From assembly GCA_000507305.1 (NCBI GenBank), contig DF240225.1, forward strand, positions 1 through 64,000: a stretch of DNA of 64,000 bases, given 5' to 3'. Source of the DNA: Breviolum minutum Mf 1.05b.01. Taxonomy: Eukaryota > Sar > Dinophyceae > Suessiales > Symbiodiniaceae. Positions 24,902 to 38,204 of this stretch are shown here, in pieces; position 1 is the stretch's first letter; the number at the start of each line of letters is the position of its first letter. The translations under genes were made by a program, and so were the position numbers. The notes beneath the pieces were generated by a model. That model did not search any database and was not told the DNA's origin. It was given only the letters and a program-made list of their open reading frames with translations.

Positions 24902-27900
24902 ATGGCTGCCAAAGGCGATCCGGATCCTGTGGTCACTGAAGTCTTCATCTACCTCTACTTGGCGTGCCGTCACATGGCTGGGTGAGGTGAAGCGGCGAAG
25001 CGGCGAAGCGATGTTTACCTAGGATGATGGAGGGATTTTTAGGAACAAGTCAACGAGTCTGAACAAACTTAGCAGACTTCCGATTCTGTGATTGACATCT
25101 CCCTTGGGTCCTTTAGTCCTTTCAGAGATTTCCTGAGGTTTGATGCATTTCTTCATCTACACCTTCGCCATCCGTCAGCCTTATCGCGCCATTGTTTTTA
25201 TCTTGACCAACATCTGCCTCACCGCCATCTCGCGCCCCTTGAATGAGAACATCCTTTCTAAGCTCAGCCTGAAGTTCTATTCTTCTGAGTCTGTAATCAC
25301 TGTAATCCTTTCCCTTTTTGGTGAAGGACAGGGCTCAAGGAAGTGGTGCATGTTAGACTCTAAGACCCTGCCGGTGAGAAGTGGATACAAACAAACGGCC
25401 ATTGATGAAACAGGTTCTAAAAGTATTATATCAAGCTATGTGATGTAGCAGTCCTGCAGTAGGCGAGGGATGCAGCATCGGCCGTTTTAAATTGTGTCAC
25501 ATGGCTGTATGTTGAGGGAAGGTGGGTCTTTGCTGTCAAGCAAGGTCAAGTGATCGCTTGGTTGCTAGTGTGAGGCGCGGGTTTCATGCTGATAATTTTT
25601 GAATCGGCTGGGATTTCGTTCGGAATCAAAGGGTTCGTGTGGAGCTAAACAACTATTCGATGGGGTTGGGGTTCGAGTGAGCGATATCTCACAACCTTGT
25701 CCTTTCTTCAAATTGGGTTCTAGCTGGACATCAAAGTCATCGATTGATTTTGTGTGCTCACATAGCAGCACCAATTCGCATGGCAGAGCTCAGCACTAAT
25801 TCGAATGGAAGAGCTGGCTTTCGCCTCCTCATCCAGAGGTGGACTGGGGACGTGGCTGTGGACTCAGAAATGTTATGGGTTCTTGACGATCCATTGCCAC
25901 ATGGTCAATTCAGATCGTGAAGTGCACTACGCATCACTACGCAATATCTTGGTTCTTGGCCACACGCAAGACAATGCTTCAAGCAACCATCAAACCACAG
26001 CCCGGATCCCATGAAAAACTCAGAGATGCTGACAGCATCTGACAGCAGACTTCCTTAAGGAAGTTGGCGGACTGTATGAGGAGCGCAGTAAAAGAAGACC
26101 TGGGGTGGTCGAAGTCTTTGAGAACTCTGCCGGACATTGGCAGATGAGAGTTCACATCCATTTTCAATGTGCCCGGGAGGTGGCGTACTGTTGTTTTCTG
26201 TGACGTTCGTGAAGCTTTCGTGCAGAACGCAAACCTGAATACTGAATAACTAAATAAGCCAGCACTTGCTTGCTTCAGTCTCGTCTTAAAATTCGTTATT
26301 GGATAAGAACAGGCATGTGTGGGGTGGTGTTCAAGAGACTCGGGCATGCAGTACTCTGGCTTTTGTCTAGCAAACCATTTTCCGCGCTTGCTGAACGGTT
26401 GTACTGTTAAAGGGACAAGTGTTGATTACATGAAGTGGTTGCATCGACCGCCAACGTATCTAGGCAACATTTCATGATTTCCCCTATCGAGTTGGGGCAG
26501 GAGTGAGGCGAAGTCCCCAAAAATGCAAGCATCCACCTTTGGAGAGAGCAGTGGGGAGGTGCCTCGATTCAATGGTGAAAACGTGAACTTGGATTTCTGG
26601 TGAAACTGCGGAGTCTTGAAATTTCGAGTCTCGAGATGTCTCGAGATGTCTCGAGTCTCGATTCAGGCAGCATGTTATCCAGGAATCATGAGTGAACTCC
26701 CTGAGTGGTTGGCTTTTTCACCGGCACCGAAATTCAGGCCTTGCCAATCTCCTTCGAATCTGTAGAAGAGACCCGGCAGGTGCTAGCGAAATGCGCCAGG
26801 TTTACAGTGGTTCACAACTGGAAAGTGGAATGCATTGAAAGGAATTGGACCAAAAGACATTGTAAGGAATGCAAGTCATTGCAAGTGTACATTAGCATGG
26901 TTTAGCATGGATTTGTCGACGAGAGGTAGCTGTATCAATGTTGTACGAATTGTATGTATTATCCAAGATCCAGATGCGTTCAGAATAGACTTCACAGGCA
27001 GGTACAAGTGGGTATGATGCCTCCGATCAATCAAAGTTCACCCGCCGAAGCCAGGCAGTGGTGATGGCCAAAAATTTGGTGGCCTCAGGGTAGGGCCTGG
27101 GTGGGATGGAACGGTGAGGGCAAGGCCAAAGAGATTGGTTTCCCACTTCCACGTAGAGATGGCCCCAACAACTGGGGGATGGTGCCCCCTTTTTTGGACC
27201 CTCAGCCAGCGTCAAGTTCAACCCTTACCCGCCAGTGTGCGTGCGGATCTTACATGATCTTACACAGGGGCCTGGGTTCAGTAGGCAACCATTTTTGGAA
27301 AAACCTTGACATCATTGGAAAGTGAAAAAGAATGGGAAAGATTTTTCGCATCTTCTTTTGTTTTTTTTTAATTTTTATTTTTTCATTTTTCGATATTTTC
27401 ATGATAGCCAGGCCAGAGGCCTTGCCACGTGGGGTCACCTCTGTCCTGCGGCATGCCTTGCGTCGGGGTGCCCGGGCAGTGACTGTTGACCTCTGGGATT
27501 TGAGGACACAAAAGCCAATGAGAACGAGATACCTTGAGGTAGGACGCATTGAAGACGGTGAGAACATGTCAGACATGTCAATGTGAAGATGAGCAATGAT
27601 GATCAATGGACATGGGTTGAGGCATATTGAGGCATAGCTGAATTAAACACAAGGCTGTAACACTTCCCTTGGTTATCCATGCAATGATGGGAATGACCAC
27701 TGACCACCAGGTCTTGTGGTTCAATCCGCCTGAGTTGCGAACGTGGGTCGCAAATTGCTATGCTGGCTTGTTGGTCTGCGAAAGAGGAAGGTACCAGACC
27801 TGTTCAGCTTTGCTAGCACTGGTTCTCCTAAGGAGACAGGTCGTTACTCTTAGTCAAAGGAGACGGCAAGGAAGAGGTCTGCAAGGTCATGGCGCTGACA

Positions 27901-28711
27901 TAGGATCATAAATTGCAAATCCTCTGCAATGATGGCCTCGTATTTGGCCACCGGTTTGCTGACATCAAAGTTCTTCTTGCTGGCCTCTTTTTGTTCATAG
28001 TCGAGTCTCACCCGTGGCATCTCCTCAGCCCCTGGAGCTTGCGCGTTTGCAAACAAAAACCAACACTTCAATGGCTTGGGGATCGCGAAGTAGACCAGCC
28101 CCGTTCATTTGTTACATTTGAGCAACGCTAACTAAGGATCAAGAGCCCCAGCTAAAAGCCTTATTGGTCAAGGTTGATGAATAAACAGTCAAGCAGAAAC
28201 TAACATCTCCACCAGCCCATTCATTTTGGGTCTAAGTGACAGTGGCCGGTAGTGGCCACGGCCCTTAGGCGAGAAATTTATTTACCATGCTTTGTTCGAG
28301 TGACTGGAAATTCAATCAAGGGCTTGAAATTGTTGGCATTTCTATGCTCGAAGAGTGTAGCAAGTGTGGCAGTTTCAGGAGTAAAAGGAGATGATGAGAT
28401 GATGTTTAGTTTGACCTCACACGACATTCCCACGCAGGTCTTCTTCGAGGAAGGCATTGAGTGGGTGAAGCTGCCAAAAGGCGCCATGGCATTTCGCAGC
28501 AAGAGCAGCGGAGAGCAGGCATACAGGGCTTGGACTGTCGCGGGATCATATATGATAATGGCAGAAAAAGGTAAGGAGTTTTGATTCGCTTATGTTTTTA
28601 TCACTGACACTTCACCTCACAAACTCCTTTGAGACTTTTGCAGCCGTTCCAGGGGTACCGGAGCCAGAAATATTACCCCAACCCCAAACCAAAACTCCTG
28701 CAACCCACTAG
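24902..28711 (+). CDS. Ten-exon gene, 310-residue protein of unknown function
   Basis: Starts at an ATG (MAAKGDPDPVVTEVFIYLYL) and ends at TAG 28709-28711. Exons: 24902-24981, 25043-25071, 25138-25292, 25837-25903, 26046-26149, 26738-26799, 27412-27538, 27791-27839, 28379-28570, 28644-28711. These sum to 933 bases, and every junction agrees in phase, which chance exons would rarely do. All donors are GT except the short second exon (GC), which is the weakest. The N-terminal part has a hydrophobic stretch (AIVFILTNICLTAI). The rest is soluble-looking, with KEVGGLYEERSKRRPGVVEV, ISFESVEETRQVLAKCAR, RARAVTVDLWDLRTQK-like and DIPTQVFFEEGIEWVKLPK segments. I recognise no catalytic motif. A beta-propeller-like fold crossed my mind but is not supported by any conserved residue. 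A further exon-like piece at 28,799 could mean an alternative 3' end. Confidence 0.6.
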
Positions 28712-28798
28712 AACATCACCGTGTCTGGAGATCAGTCGCTCTGTCTTCATTTGTGTGATCACCTCGGTCCAACTGCCCTGAGCTGTTCTTTTTAAAAG

Positions 28799-28899
28799 GT
28801 GTCGCTGGACTTGCGCGAGGATGGCTTCGTGGCAACGGTGGGGCCATCAGGGGTCAGAAGGGATCAAGTTGCAGTGGAAAGCATGCAACATAGCATTGA
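28799..28899 (+). CDS. Exon-like segment, unidentified
   Basis: After an AAAAG|GTG acceptor about 33 codons read in phase 0, including VSLDLREDGFVATVGPSGVR. It lies 88 bases after the proposed stop of the preceding gene, so it could be an alternative 3' exon of that gene or the beginning of another. The minus strand is open nearby as well. Confidence 0.35.
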
Positions 28900-29270
28900 G
28901 GCGTCATCAACGATCAACTGCACATGTACACGAAACTTTTCCCACAACTCTACAAGTTTTGCATGGTAGTCCAGTTTTTCAAGCATTTCCCCTGTGGCAG
29001 GTGGCACCTCCTCATGGGCAGCAGCTTCGAAAGCAATCTGCCGCAACAGTTCGGCCGCCCTGGTTCACGTGTCGAATCAGTGGATCTGGTCGGGATCCAA
29101 TCTCCGCATTTTGCAATATCTCTTTGAGACCTAGAAATATCGTGATCATTTTACACCGTTCGCATCCATTTCCAAGTTGCCATTCACAGTCGCGAAAGGT
29201 TTGTCTTGTCATCTCTTGTCCTTCGTTTACTTTACATCGCCGATTTACCTTGACTCACCACCCTTGAGAC

Positions 29271-29357
29271 ATGCATCTGTTCCTTGGCTTCAAACGCCTT
29301 GACGTGGGAACTATCTGTGAGGTGTCCCGGGAGGATCCTGGCATCTTGTCAAAGGAG
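29271..29357 (+). CDS. Exon-like segment, possible first exon
   Basis: Opens with an ATG and reads GFKRLDVGTICEVSREDPG, then ends at AAGGAG|GTGATT in phase 0. There is no recognisable family and no confirmed partner exon downstream. Confidence 0.35.
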
Positions 29358-31839
29358 GTGATTCAAGAGGCAATTTTCTGAGATTTTGGGCTGGGTCTTT
29401 CTTCCAGACACTTTCAGATCCCTACATTCAATCCCACTTCTGTATATCTCATGACGATAGCTTACTAGGATGGTTCCACCGAACAAATAGATGCAAACAT
29501 GTGCCATCGTCCTATTGATACTTCCTGTGTTTCCCTGTAAAGAATCCCTATCCAGGATCAAGGGCAGGATATCCGGATATCCATCCTTTACACAAGGGCC
29601 AAGGAGTTTCGAGAAATTCGAGAAAGAGGACACAGTCAGGTTCCTTCCACGCTGGCACGCTGGCTGTCGCAGTCTCCTGGGCAGGTTATGGCCATGAGTT
29701 CAGACCCAGGCTGACCGATCACATGTGTGTTCTTCAGGAGGGATGGAAACAAAAGAAAGATCAAATGGTACCTACATGATACGCAAGACATCGCAAGACT
29801 TTTATGATCTTTTAATATCTTTCTACATCTTTCTACATCTTTGTACCATTCGTGATGTCTTCAATTTGAGATGGATTAGAATCGGGAGCTATGGGACCTA
29901 TGGGTGGAATCTACTGGTACTAGTAAGTGCTATGGCCGGTTCTTGGCAAACCGGGGCCTGCTACAGGAATAGGCCTTGGCCTCAAAGGATGAGCATCAAC
30001 ACATGTCAAAGGAGGGCTCTGATAGATCTAAAAGCGCATGGCTATATTATGTCCTGGCTGCTTTCTTCATAGTGGTACACGGATTTCTTGCAAGAAACGA
30101 ACAGTGGTGGGTACTTTCGCTTGAAGCCCGTGAAGTCATCAGACACATTTTAATCGACCACGATCTATGTATAGACTTCAAGTTTGTGGGGGTGTTCCAG
30201 GCATGTGTCAGCAATCATTATTATTGAAATTATTTAGGTTAAAGGGACAAGATCCGTTTTCTGTAGGCAGGGGGGCCTGTACTACGGTACTCATTCGAAT
30301 TGCCATGCGGCTCCAGCGTTCATATAAAGCTTTCCAACTCGCTGGAGGCAAGTGCCCAAGGGATGTGCATGGTTTCAAATCTTCGAAAGTTACACCACAT
30401 AAGACCTGTACATCCCATAGCCATAGCCGTGAAGCTTTCTCATTAGCTTAAAAGTGCATTCTGCAAAGATCAAATGATCTCTATGTTCCCAGGAGAAGAG
30501 CGCTTGAAGACTTCTTCACACAATCTGAATATTCCACCTGGCAAATTCCAAAGAGACATCCAACAGCACCTACTAGAGTCATCATCGCCTTGACAACACC
30601 TTCGGACACAGCCACTTCTAAAGCTTGCTCATATTGGTTTTGAAGCCATACTCCATTGACCAACGAGGCAGCAAAGGGAACGGAAGGCAAAATATTTATA
30701 TAAATATTAAGAGAAGCGGAACTGGCTGTCTAGATGGCACATGTCTTACGAGCAGCGTGTGTGAAGGTAGCCAAGTGATCTTTGGGGATTGTCTTGTCGA
30801 GTGGCATCGAAGAACGTCAGATGTCACCTTTACTTCGAAAGATGTGTGCATAATTTGATACATTTGATTCGCAGGTTCTTATGATATGTGGTTCCTTGAA
30901 TCCATGCAGAAAAGTGAAGGAATGATGAATCACTCACATCCTTGGCCGAAGCAGTGCAACCACTATATACTTGCGACAGGCACTGAATGCTTATGGTGGG
31001 CGGCTCAGATGAGAACTGCAAACCTTGGCTTATATTCTACTTGCTTATTATTTGATTATGTTACGATCATTTAAGCTCAAATTATGTACAACAAAACTCT
31101 TATTGACCAACCACAGACAATATCTTTCTACCGCTCTAGTGGATCGTGAGACGTTTGGACCTCGCATCCTTCATTTTCAGTTTGTGCTGAATTTAGAATG
31201 TGTCAAGTTTTGTCAAATACCTTTTTATACCTTGATCGCTCTTTACAATTGGGACACCTAGTCCATCCAAATTGCATAGACCGTTGGACCAGTTGGACTG
31301 CTTGGACCATGCGTCTCAGGCAGCTCTGAAGGCAAGATGGTGTGGGTCGTGAGGGTCATGTAAGCCAAGTTAAGCAGTAGCTTGGTGTAAGTATGAAAGT
31401 CTATGACATTCGAACATTCAGAGCTGCGAACATGTCTATACAAACAGATGCGGTCATGATCCGGAATTTGACCATCATTTCCCATCTTTACTCGGAATAC
31501 TCATAGTATCCTACACCTTCCAGTATCTTAGCCAGGTCACAACCCCGACGATGCGACCGCGGCCACCCTGTAAGGCGAAGCTAAAATGGTGGCTGTGAAG
31601 CTTTAACGTTTCGAAGCTAGTGATTCAACGAGTCGTTGTGATTTCTGCATGTATTTGCATAGTGTTCACTAGTGTTCTAGATTTATTGTGATTTAATGTG
31701 TCTTTAGGAGGGAACATGAATTGTAAAAGAAAATCAGGAAAGCTGTCTAAGACAGCTTGATTACTTTTCACTTAGGTTTACGGTGGTCGTCGACCAACCC
31801 TTGATATATCAAGAGTTAGGGCCCCTCCCCTCCCACCCT

Positions 31840-31931
<92 letters not shown>

Positions 31932-32062
31932 AATTGTCGTCATCATCCTCATCCTCATCCTCATCCTCATCGTCATCCTCATCCTCATCCTCATCCTCAT
32001 CCTCATCCTCCTCCTCCTCCTACTCCTCCTCCTCATCATCATCCTCCTCCTCCTCCTCCTCC

Positions 32063-32098
<36 letters not shown>

Positions 32099-33667
32099 AC
32101 ATCAACATCATCATCATCATCATCAGGGCTGTGACAAATCTCTGGAACTTTGCTCGAAAAAAAGGTTTTTGCACCCCCCGACCATCCCCCGCAGCTTTCG
32201 TCGTTCACCTCCATTGCTCTTAAGTAAGAGACCTTGACAGAGCCGGGGTCAGGACGGTCGTAGCTTCCACCACTAAGTGGACAGAAGGCATTCAATCCTT
32301 GATGTTTGCCCAGATGTTCGGGCGCTGATCACAGACCGGGATGACTTCACAGGTGCCATCGCACCTTTCCCTTGGTGAAGCTGCCAATATGAACGCGTGT
32401 CCTGGCAAAGTTGTGGACGGGGGAGGTTTCCTTTCAAATGAGGCAAGCGTGAGAAGCCCTGTAGACCAAGCATGACCAAGAAGTAGGTCCCACGGAGTTC
32501 TGGCATACTGTATAGAAAATCTACAGGATTTTCAAGAATGCTCGAGCGATTTTTAATGTTAGATGGTTGCGAGCAGCTTTGCAAGCAAGGCAAGATCTGT
32601 TGGAAAGCGGAGAGGCATGGTGTGTTTGCATGCATTCACGCGCTTCTGTCGTGGATTATAGATCTTTCATGTGTTCGTGGGACACAGCGCCGATGTTGCT
32701 ACTATTCCAGCTTCACTCTTGTTGGCAAGTGATGTAGTTTCAGCGGTTCATGGCTTTCAGATGCTTTTCAGGATATTTGGCGTCATAGTGTTCTTAACTA
32801 CAGGAGATGTACTGAGATACTTTTACAGTCATCCTGGACGAGTCGTCCTGTCAAACGTCATCAAACATGAAACATGCCCGCGGTTATCTTCGACGGAATC
32901 AACCAAACTGGACTGAAGGCTAGCGAGACCTCCGAGTGCTCTGAGGTGGGCAGAAGTTTGGTGCCATGGGAAAGTAACGGAAGAGAATGGAAAGGATCAT
33001 GTTTGTTGGGAAACGCATAGAATATCTATGGACATGTTTGAGGAACATGTCCGCTTGAGCCACTTGATCAATTTTTTGGTAGTTCGATTTGAACAATTGT
33101 GGTGCAGAACCACATGCTCTTGGGGCAGTGGTCGCTTTGAATACACTATCACTTTATCTACTCATTGTGCGATGCACACCGTTTGATGTCAAAATTGTGC
33201 CTGGCACACTTATGCTGTTGGATGGACACTTGGAACTTGCAGACCTGTCTTGAACGATCTGTGTCCAAGCTGTAGCACTGCCTGGAGGTGTCAACCGTGT
33301 CAACCGTGTCCACGGAAAGCTCCAGTTTCAATGCGGGCCTGGGAACCCCACATAGGGATGGGGATGAATGGCGACGAAGAAGATCTCGGACTGGAGAAAC
33401 CACTTTCAGATGCTAGCTTTGCTGTGAATTCCTGGTTCAAGGATGTCTCTGAGCCGACTTTGCTTCTGTTTCAGCACTTTTTGAATGCCTTTGATTTTCA
33501 ATGAAAAGAGAGGAGGTAGAATCGGATACAACAAAAATTGAATGGGCTTGTTTCTACTGAAGGAGCTGCATATCTATTCATACATAATTTTTAATTCTAT
33601 ATAAGTATATATGCTATATATATATATTATATATATATAGAGTCAATGGATCTCAAACATACCCAAC
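29358..33667. other. Unresolved region dominated by a triplet repeat
   Basis: No supported gene. Weak candidates are 29,976-30,140 (plus strand, reading AWLYYVLAAFFIVVHGFLAR) and 32,671-32,740 (plus strand, reading FVGHSADVATIPASLLLAS). Both lack confirmed splice partners. The long open frames at 31,783-32,295 come from the ATC/TCC repeat and are not genes. Confidence 0.4.
31839..32127. repeat. Long ATC / CTC trinucleotide-type tract
   Basis: Nearly 290 bases of triplet repeat change type along their length: ATC, then CTCATC six-mers, then CTC, then ATC again. Frame-dependent translations give poly-Ser, poly-Ile/Leu or poly-Asp/Glu, which explains several long false open frames on both strands. 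Confidence 0.95.
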
Positions 33668-33749
33668 ATGATTCTCACCAAGTCCATTCGCATGTTGCCA
33701 TTCAAGTGGCGCATCCTAGGTGTCAGCCCATGGCTGTTGCTTGCCATTG
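33668..33749 (+). CDS. Possible first exon with hydrophobic N-terminus
   Basis: Begins with an ATG and encodes about 27 residues including MLPFKWRILGVSPWLLLAI, then meets a good GT donor (ATTG|GTAAGG) in phase 1. The Arg/Lys-containing start followed by a hydrophobic run resembles a signal anchor or targeting sequence. No downstream exon could be confirmed. Confidence 0.3.
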
Positions 33750-34480
33750 GTAAGGTGCAGGCACAGGCCCAGCTTCGATTCAGGATACACCTGAGTCTTG
33801 CGGCGCCTGGCCTGGGAATTAAGGATGAATGGATTTCAGATGGCGCCGGACAACTTGTTGGATTAATCATTAATCAAATTTAGCCAATGTCCAGGGTATT
33901 CAAGTTGCCAAATTTGGATAAGTGCGCCTCCCCAATGAGTTGAACACCAGAATCGATAATCCATGATGCATTGTGATGCCCTGACGAAGGGTATAGAAGT
34001 ACAGCTCAAAACCTATTCCAATAGAATTCTCGCAAGGTCTACTGTGTTACTGGCTTCGGGTTGCCGGTTTGCGGGGTTGCCGACGTGCAGGGATTCCAAC
34101 ATCTTGCCAGTCTTTCCACCTAAACTCAACCAAGGTTGCGGAATTTGTTGCACTGACCAGCCTGGAGTCCTGGAATCCCCAGAATGGTTAAACAAATTCC
34201 ATAAGAGAGTATTATAAGGTGTACTCTAACCAGTATCGGTATCTCACTGCTTGCTGTCGGAAGAGGTTCCATCTCACAAATTTCTTCGCAGTGAGAAGCT
34301 CTCCCCAATAGGCTGCCACTACTCCGCGTGGCTTGGGCTGTGAAGAAATTGATGATGGCTAACTATTGTCCCAATTATCATCCAGCTGAAGGGATCTCAG
34401 ACTACACATCCCTGACAAAACTCAGCCATTTTGCCCAGCCATTTTGATTTACTTTCGAACTTGTCAGCCTTTAATCGCAG

Positions 34481-34531
34481 GCGAGCCGTCCTGCGGACGA
34501 GGCACAGAGAGCTCGCGAGTTTTCAACTCAG
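34481..34531 (+). CDS. Small exon-like segment
   Basis: Exactly 17 codons (ASRPADEAQRAREFSTQ) lie between TCGCAG| and CAG|GTTAGA, in phase 0 at both ends. The splice sites are good but the segment is short. It may belong to a gene starting at 33.67 kb, although the phases do not match directly. Confidence 0.3.
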
Positions 34532-37500
34532 GTTAGAATTTAGCAAGCATTTTCAATTTTTGGATACTCTTGATCGACTTTGAATTCTGCACAAACCATA
34601 CATAACACTGCCGCATGCTGCCACAGAAAAAACAATCACAAGATTAAAAAAATATATGATTTAATTATATATATAACTATATGATTATATATATATGTAT
34701 ATGTTGATTATACATTGTCTAATTTAAAGTCTTCAAGGAAAGACGAGCAGCGAATATATAATTGTTTTTGATCTTCGTCAACATAAAGCCTGGTCTAGCG
34801 ACGTGACAAAGTCTACCGGATAGATCTCCAACATGAGCAGCAGCTAACAGTGGGTTCGGTGGCAGGTTCCTCTTTATCACACATGCAACATCCATATTAT
34901 ACAGGGTTGTTGATAGTGTTCATCTAGGAACCTGATTGTCAACAGTGGTTCTTTCAAAGCTCTTATTTTGTGCTTGAGCCTGTGCTTGTACTTTTAGTCT
35001 TCCCGCATAACGTGATCACACCAATACCCTCTCCAAAAGAGCAAACTCAATTTATTGGCCATTAGCCACGAATCGTGTAATTGTTAAAAGCCACGGGAAA
35101 CCTGCGATAGGGTTGACCCATGTGGACAAATATCGCACCCTCAACTGGCTGCGCTCTCCAGATTCTTCCGGGATCAAGTTGAGCTGAAGCGGGGCAATGC
35201 AAATCGCATGTGATTTCGGGAGGTGCACATGGCACGGATGAAATATGATGAAATTCTCAGTCGAGACTCCGACCCCCACACTTTGACTACCTTTGACCTA
35301 TCACTTTGCTATGTAGATAGAACCTTCGCTGGGAGCCCAAAATGGTGTAGGCAGTTGGCAAAAGAGGGATAGCCAGCGGAAGATCCTTATTCTGGAATCA
35401 ACCCGGGTAACCCATGGCTTTGCATGGCTTTGGATCTCGAAGCCTTCCAGATCACTGACTCAAATGACTCAAAATGACTCAAACACATCAAACTTATCAT
35501 AGTTGGTTCACAATTGACTTGCACAGATTTGTTGCAGGGATGCACTCCCCACTGCGAACGGATGGACATGGCCTGTGCCATGCATGATTCGATTGAATTG
35601 GAAATAAGAATTCCGACTCCTCAGTCTCCAGCTGCGCATCCAACTTGAGTGGGATTTCAGAGTTGACATCAACAGCACAGGCACAGTATGGCACAGTGTG
35701 GTACAGTATGGCATTGTACTTTCTCAGATCATATCAACTCCACAACCATGCCATTCTTTTAACGTGGAAGTAGTAAAGTGATGTGTAACAAGCTGCCGTA
35801 CCAGAGACTATTGACAATTTTCATGAGAGACTTACTTGGCAATTTGCATTCGCTTCTGATTTGCTTGGCTGGCCGAAGGCAGCTACCAAAGGGCTTCATT
35901 TTTTCCATGATATTCCTAGATTGCGTTAGCTCGAGGAGAATTCATGATAATATATGATAATCCTGGGTCTCAACCCAATTGCCCAGATTTTATTGGCTCT
36001 TTATTTACGGGCACACATCCTCAAGTGCTAGCTAGCTGCTAGATTTTGTCGACAGACCATACATCCACAGCAACCTCAGAATGTGGCAGTGGCTCGAGCA
36101 ATGTCGGCTTCTTCTTGGTGAAAACACCCTGCACTATGTCTCAAAAAGACTCCGAATGAAATCGATGAAACAATTCAATAAACAATCAAGACGAAGGAAT
36201 CCCACCAATCACCTACACCATCCAATACCATCCACATTTTGTTGGAGACTTCGGAATTTTGAGACATGCCTTCGATCCTTAAATTGTTGAAATTTCTTGA
36301 ATTGTGTGTGTGGCAGGTGTGAGCTGGTCTGCATTTCTTTTTGGCATTTCTGTGCTTGGTGCGGTTCAGGCTTGTTCAACGCATTTCCACGATTCATGAA
36401 TTTGATCCCATATAGCTTTTTGCGTTTATGCAAAGTGAAGGAATCTAGGTGACTCGAACTGCTTCCCACGTATACAGTTCAGATTGGTGACATGATGCAT
36501 ACTGCTAGAGAGGTAAAGTTTCGATATTCATCCAGAAATATTGGTACGGGCTATCAACAGCCATGGCGAACAGGAAGCCAAGTTGTGATAGATTTTAATA
36601 GGCAAATGCGCAAGACCACTGATCAAAGACATTGGGAGGGGAATGACTTCAGAGTTTTGGTTGGCAAGTCCGTCCACTTTACTGCAAGGGTTGTTTTCTT
36701 GGGATCCTTTGTCAAGATGATAAAAACTGGCCTTTGTGGCATGTTAGAATGTCGAATGTGATTGTATTCTTGTACTTTGCTTGGTTATCATGGAGGACAA
36801 TGAAGCGCATGGATATCATACAGTAAATGTCATTTATATTTTATGTCCCATAGGTTGGAAAGGACCCGAAACCAGGCATCTCTTTCCGCTTAAACTAAGA
36901 TCCAGATTTCAGAGGCAAAATTTTAGTCTCTCATTGGTCAGTGAAACCTGAGCTCTTGGGATGTCCCCCAGATTTGAATTTGAAACAGTTGGGATCAGTG
37001 GTTGCTTGAGCTAGAAAAGTAAGTTCATGACAAAGATGAGGCGACGAATAATTATGCCACTTACCCAAAAATTGAATACCAAAATCACCAAGTAGTTGCA
37101 GTAGCCTTAAGAAAGCCATCAAAAGTAGTGCCTATAGAAGCAGGTAGGAGACAGTTTCCATAACGATTGTCAGCCCCACGACTTACCTTTCTTGTTTATT
37201 GGGATACCAGAACACATGCAGCTTATTGATGCTCCATCCTCCTTCCTGCCGCTGCTGGGCCTGATATAAAGCAGCCAACGGCTGCGCTCTAACAAGGCGT
37301 CAGAGGAAGCATTTCATGACGTCCTTTCAGACACTTGATATTTTCATTGCAGGTCCCTGCCAAAATCTAGTGAAATGACGGTTATGTCAGAGGATTGTTA
37401 CGACGACCAAGTAGTGTAGGGTTTTAATCTTGCTGGTTTTGATTTGTCACAGACAGGCCTGGTATCAAGAGAACAAAAGAGAACCAGGTGTGATGAATGC

Positions 37501-38204
37501 TTCATGGTCTGAGCAGTCTTGCTGCGGGTTAGGTTAAGGCCCATGTCATTGTATCTCGTTCCATCGTCCAGTGGAGGTCCCAATCAATGCCTGTGGTGGG
37601 ATTTGTGCTTACTGGTTGTGCCAAGATCATGCTGGGTTGAAATGTTGAACAGACGAAACTTCCATTGATCCCTCCCCAGGGTGCGCAGTTTCCAAGACCA
37701 TTCCAAGACCATTTGTTTTTCGGTTTTCACATTCGGTCACTATATCACAACGAGAATGGTACAGCAGTAGCCAGTTTGATTATTTGACATTTTGGATTTT
37801 TTGGCAAGTGACCGTCTCAGCTTTTGGGACCTGAGTGCCTTCCTGACAGAGTGTTCCACAAAAGACATCCAACTTGTTCATGAAACTCGAATTATATGCT
37901 CACACGGTTTTGAAGAACACTCCGCAGAACACTTTGATAGATCTAGTGGACATTCAGTTTTGACAGGGGGGTGAGTCTATCCATCAGGCCGCAAGGCGAT
38001 GCCTTCCCTCATGTGCAAACGGGACCTCCGCGCAAAAATGGCCCTTTGAAGATTGCTTGGACGTCGCTAGGCACCAGAGCTCAATAGCAGTAATCTTTTT
38101 GCCTTTGGAGGTGTAGTGGTCAAGATATCATGTTTCAGTACTGACTGTTTATTTCGCATGATCTTTCATGATCTTTCAATTGGCGAATTGCGCCTGGTGC
38201 AAAG
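34532..38204. other. No gene supported
   Basis: Mostly non-coding, with an AT-rich stretch at 34,650-34,710. Plus-strand open segments at 36,081-36,180 and 37,798-37,970 (reading ASDRLSFWDLSAFLTE) look partly protein-like but lack clear splice borders. Confidence 0.4.

Noticed and set aside
25979..26347. Minus-strand 122-codon open frame
   Set aside because: It is antisense to the plus-strand exon 26046-26149, which fits the ten-exon gene by phase.
27905..28050. Minus-strand exon-like segment (reads EEMPRVRLDYEQKEASKK)
   Set aside because: Composition is good, but it lies in an intron of the phase-perfect plus-strand gene and its borders do not match the other minus-strand candidate.
28930..29059. 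Minus-strand exon-like segment (reads LLRQIAFEAAAHEEVPP)
   Set aside because: Clean acceptor and GT donor, but no phase-compatible partner on that strand and plus-strand exons flank it closely. Left as undecided.
31783..32295. Long open frames on both strands (poly-Ser, poly-Ile/Leu, Met/Arg-rich, Asp/Glu-rich)
   Set aside because: All are readings of the ATC/CTC triplet tract. No start, splice or domain context.
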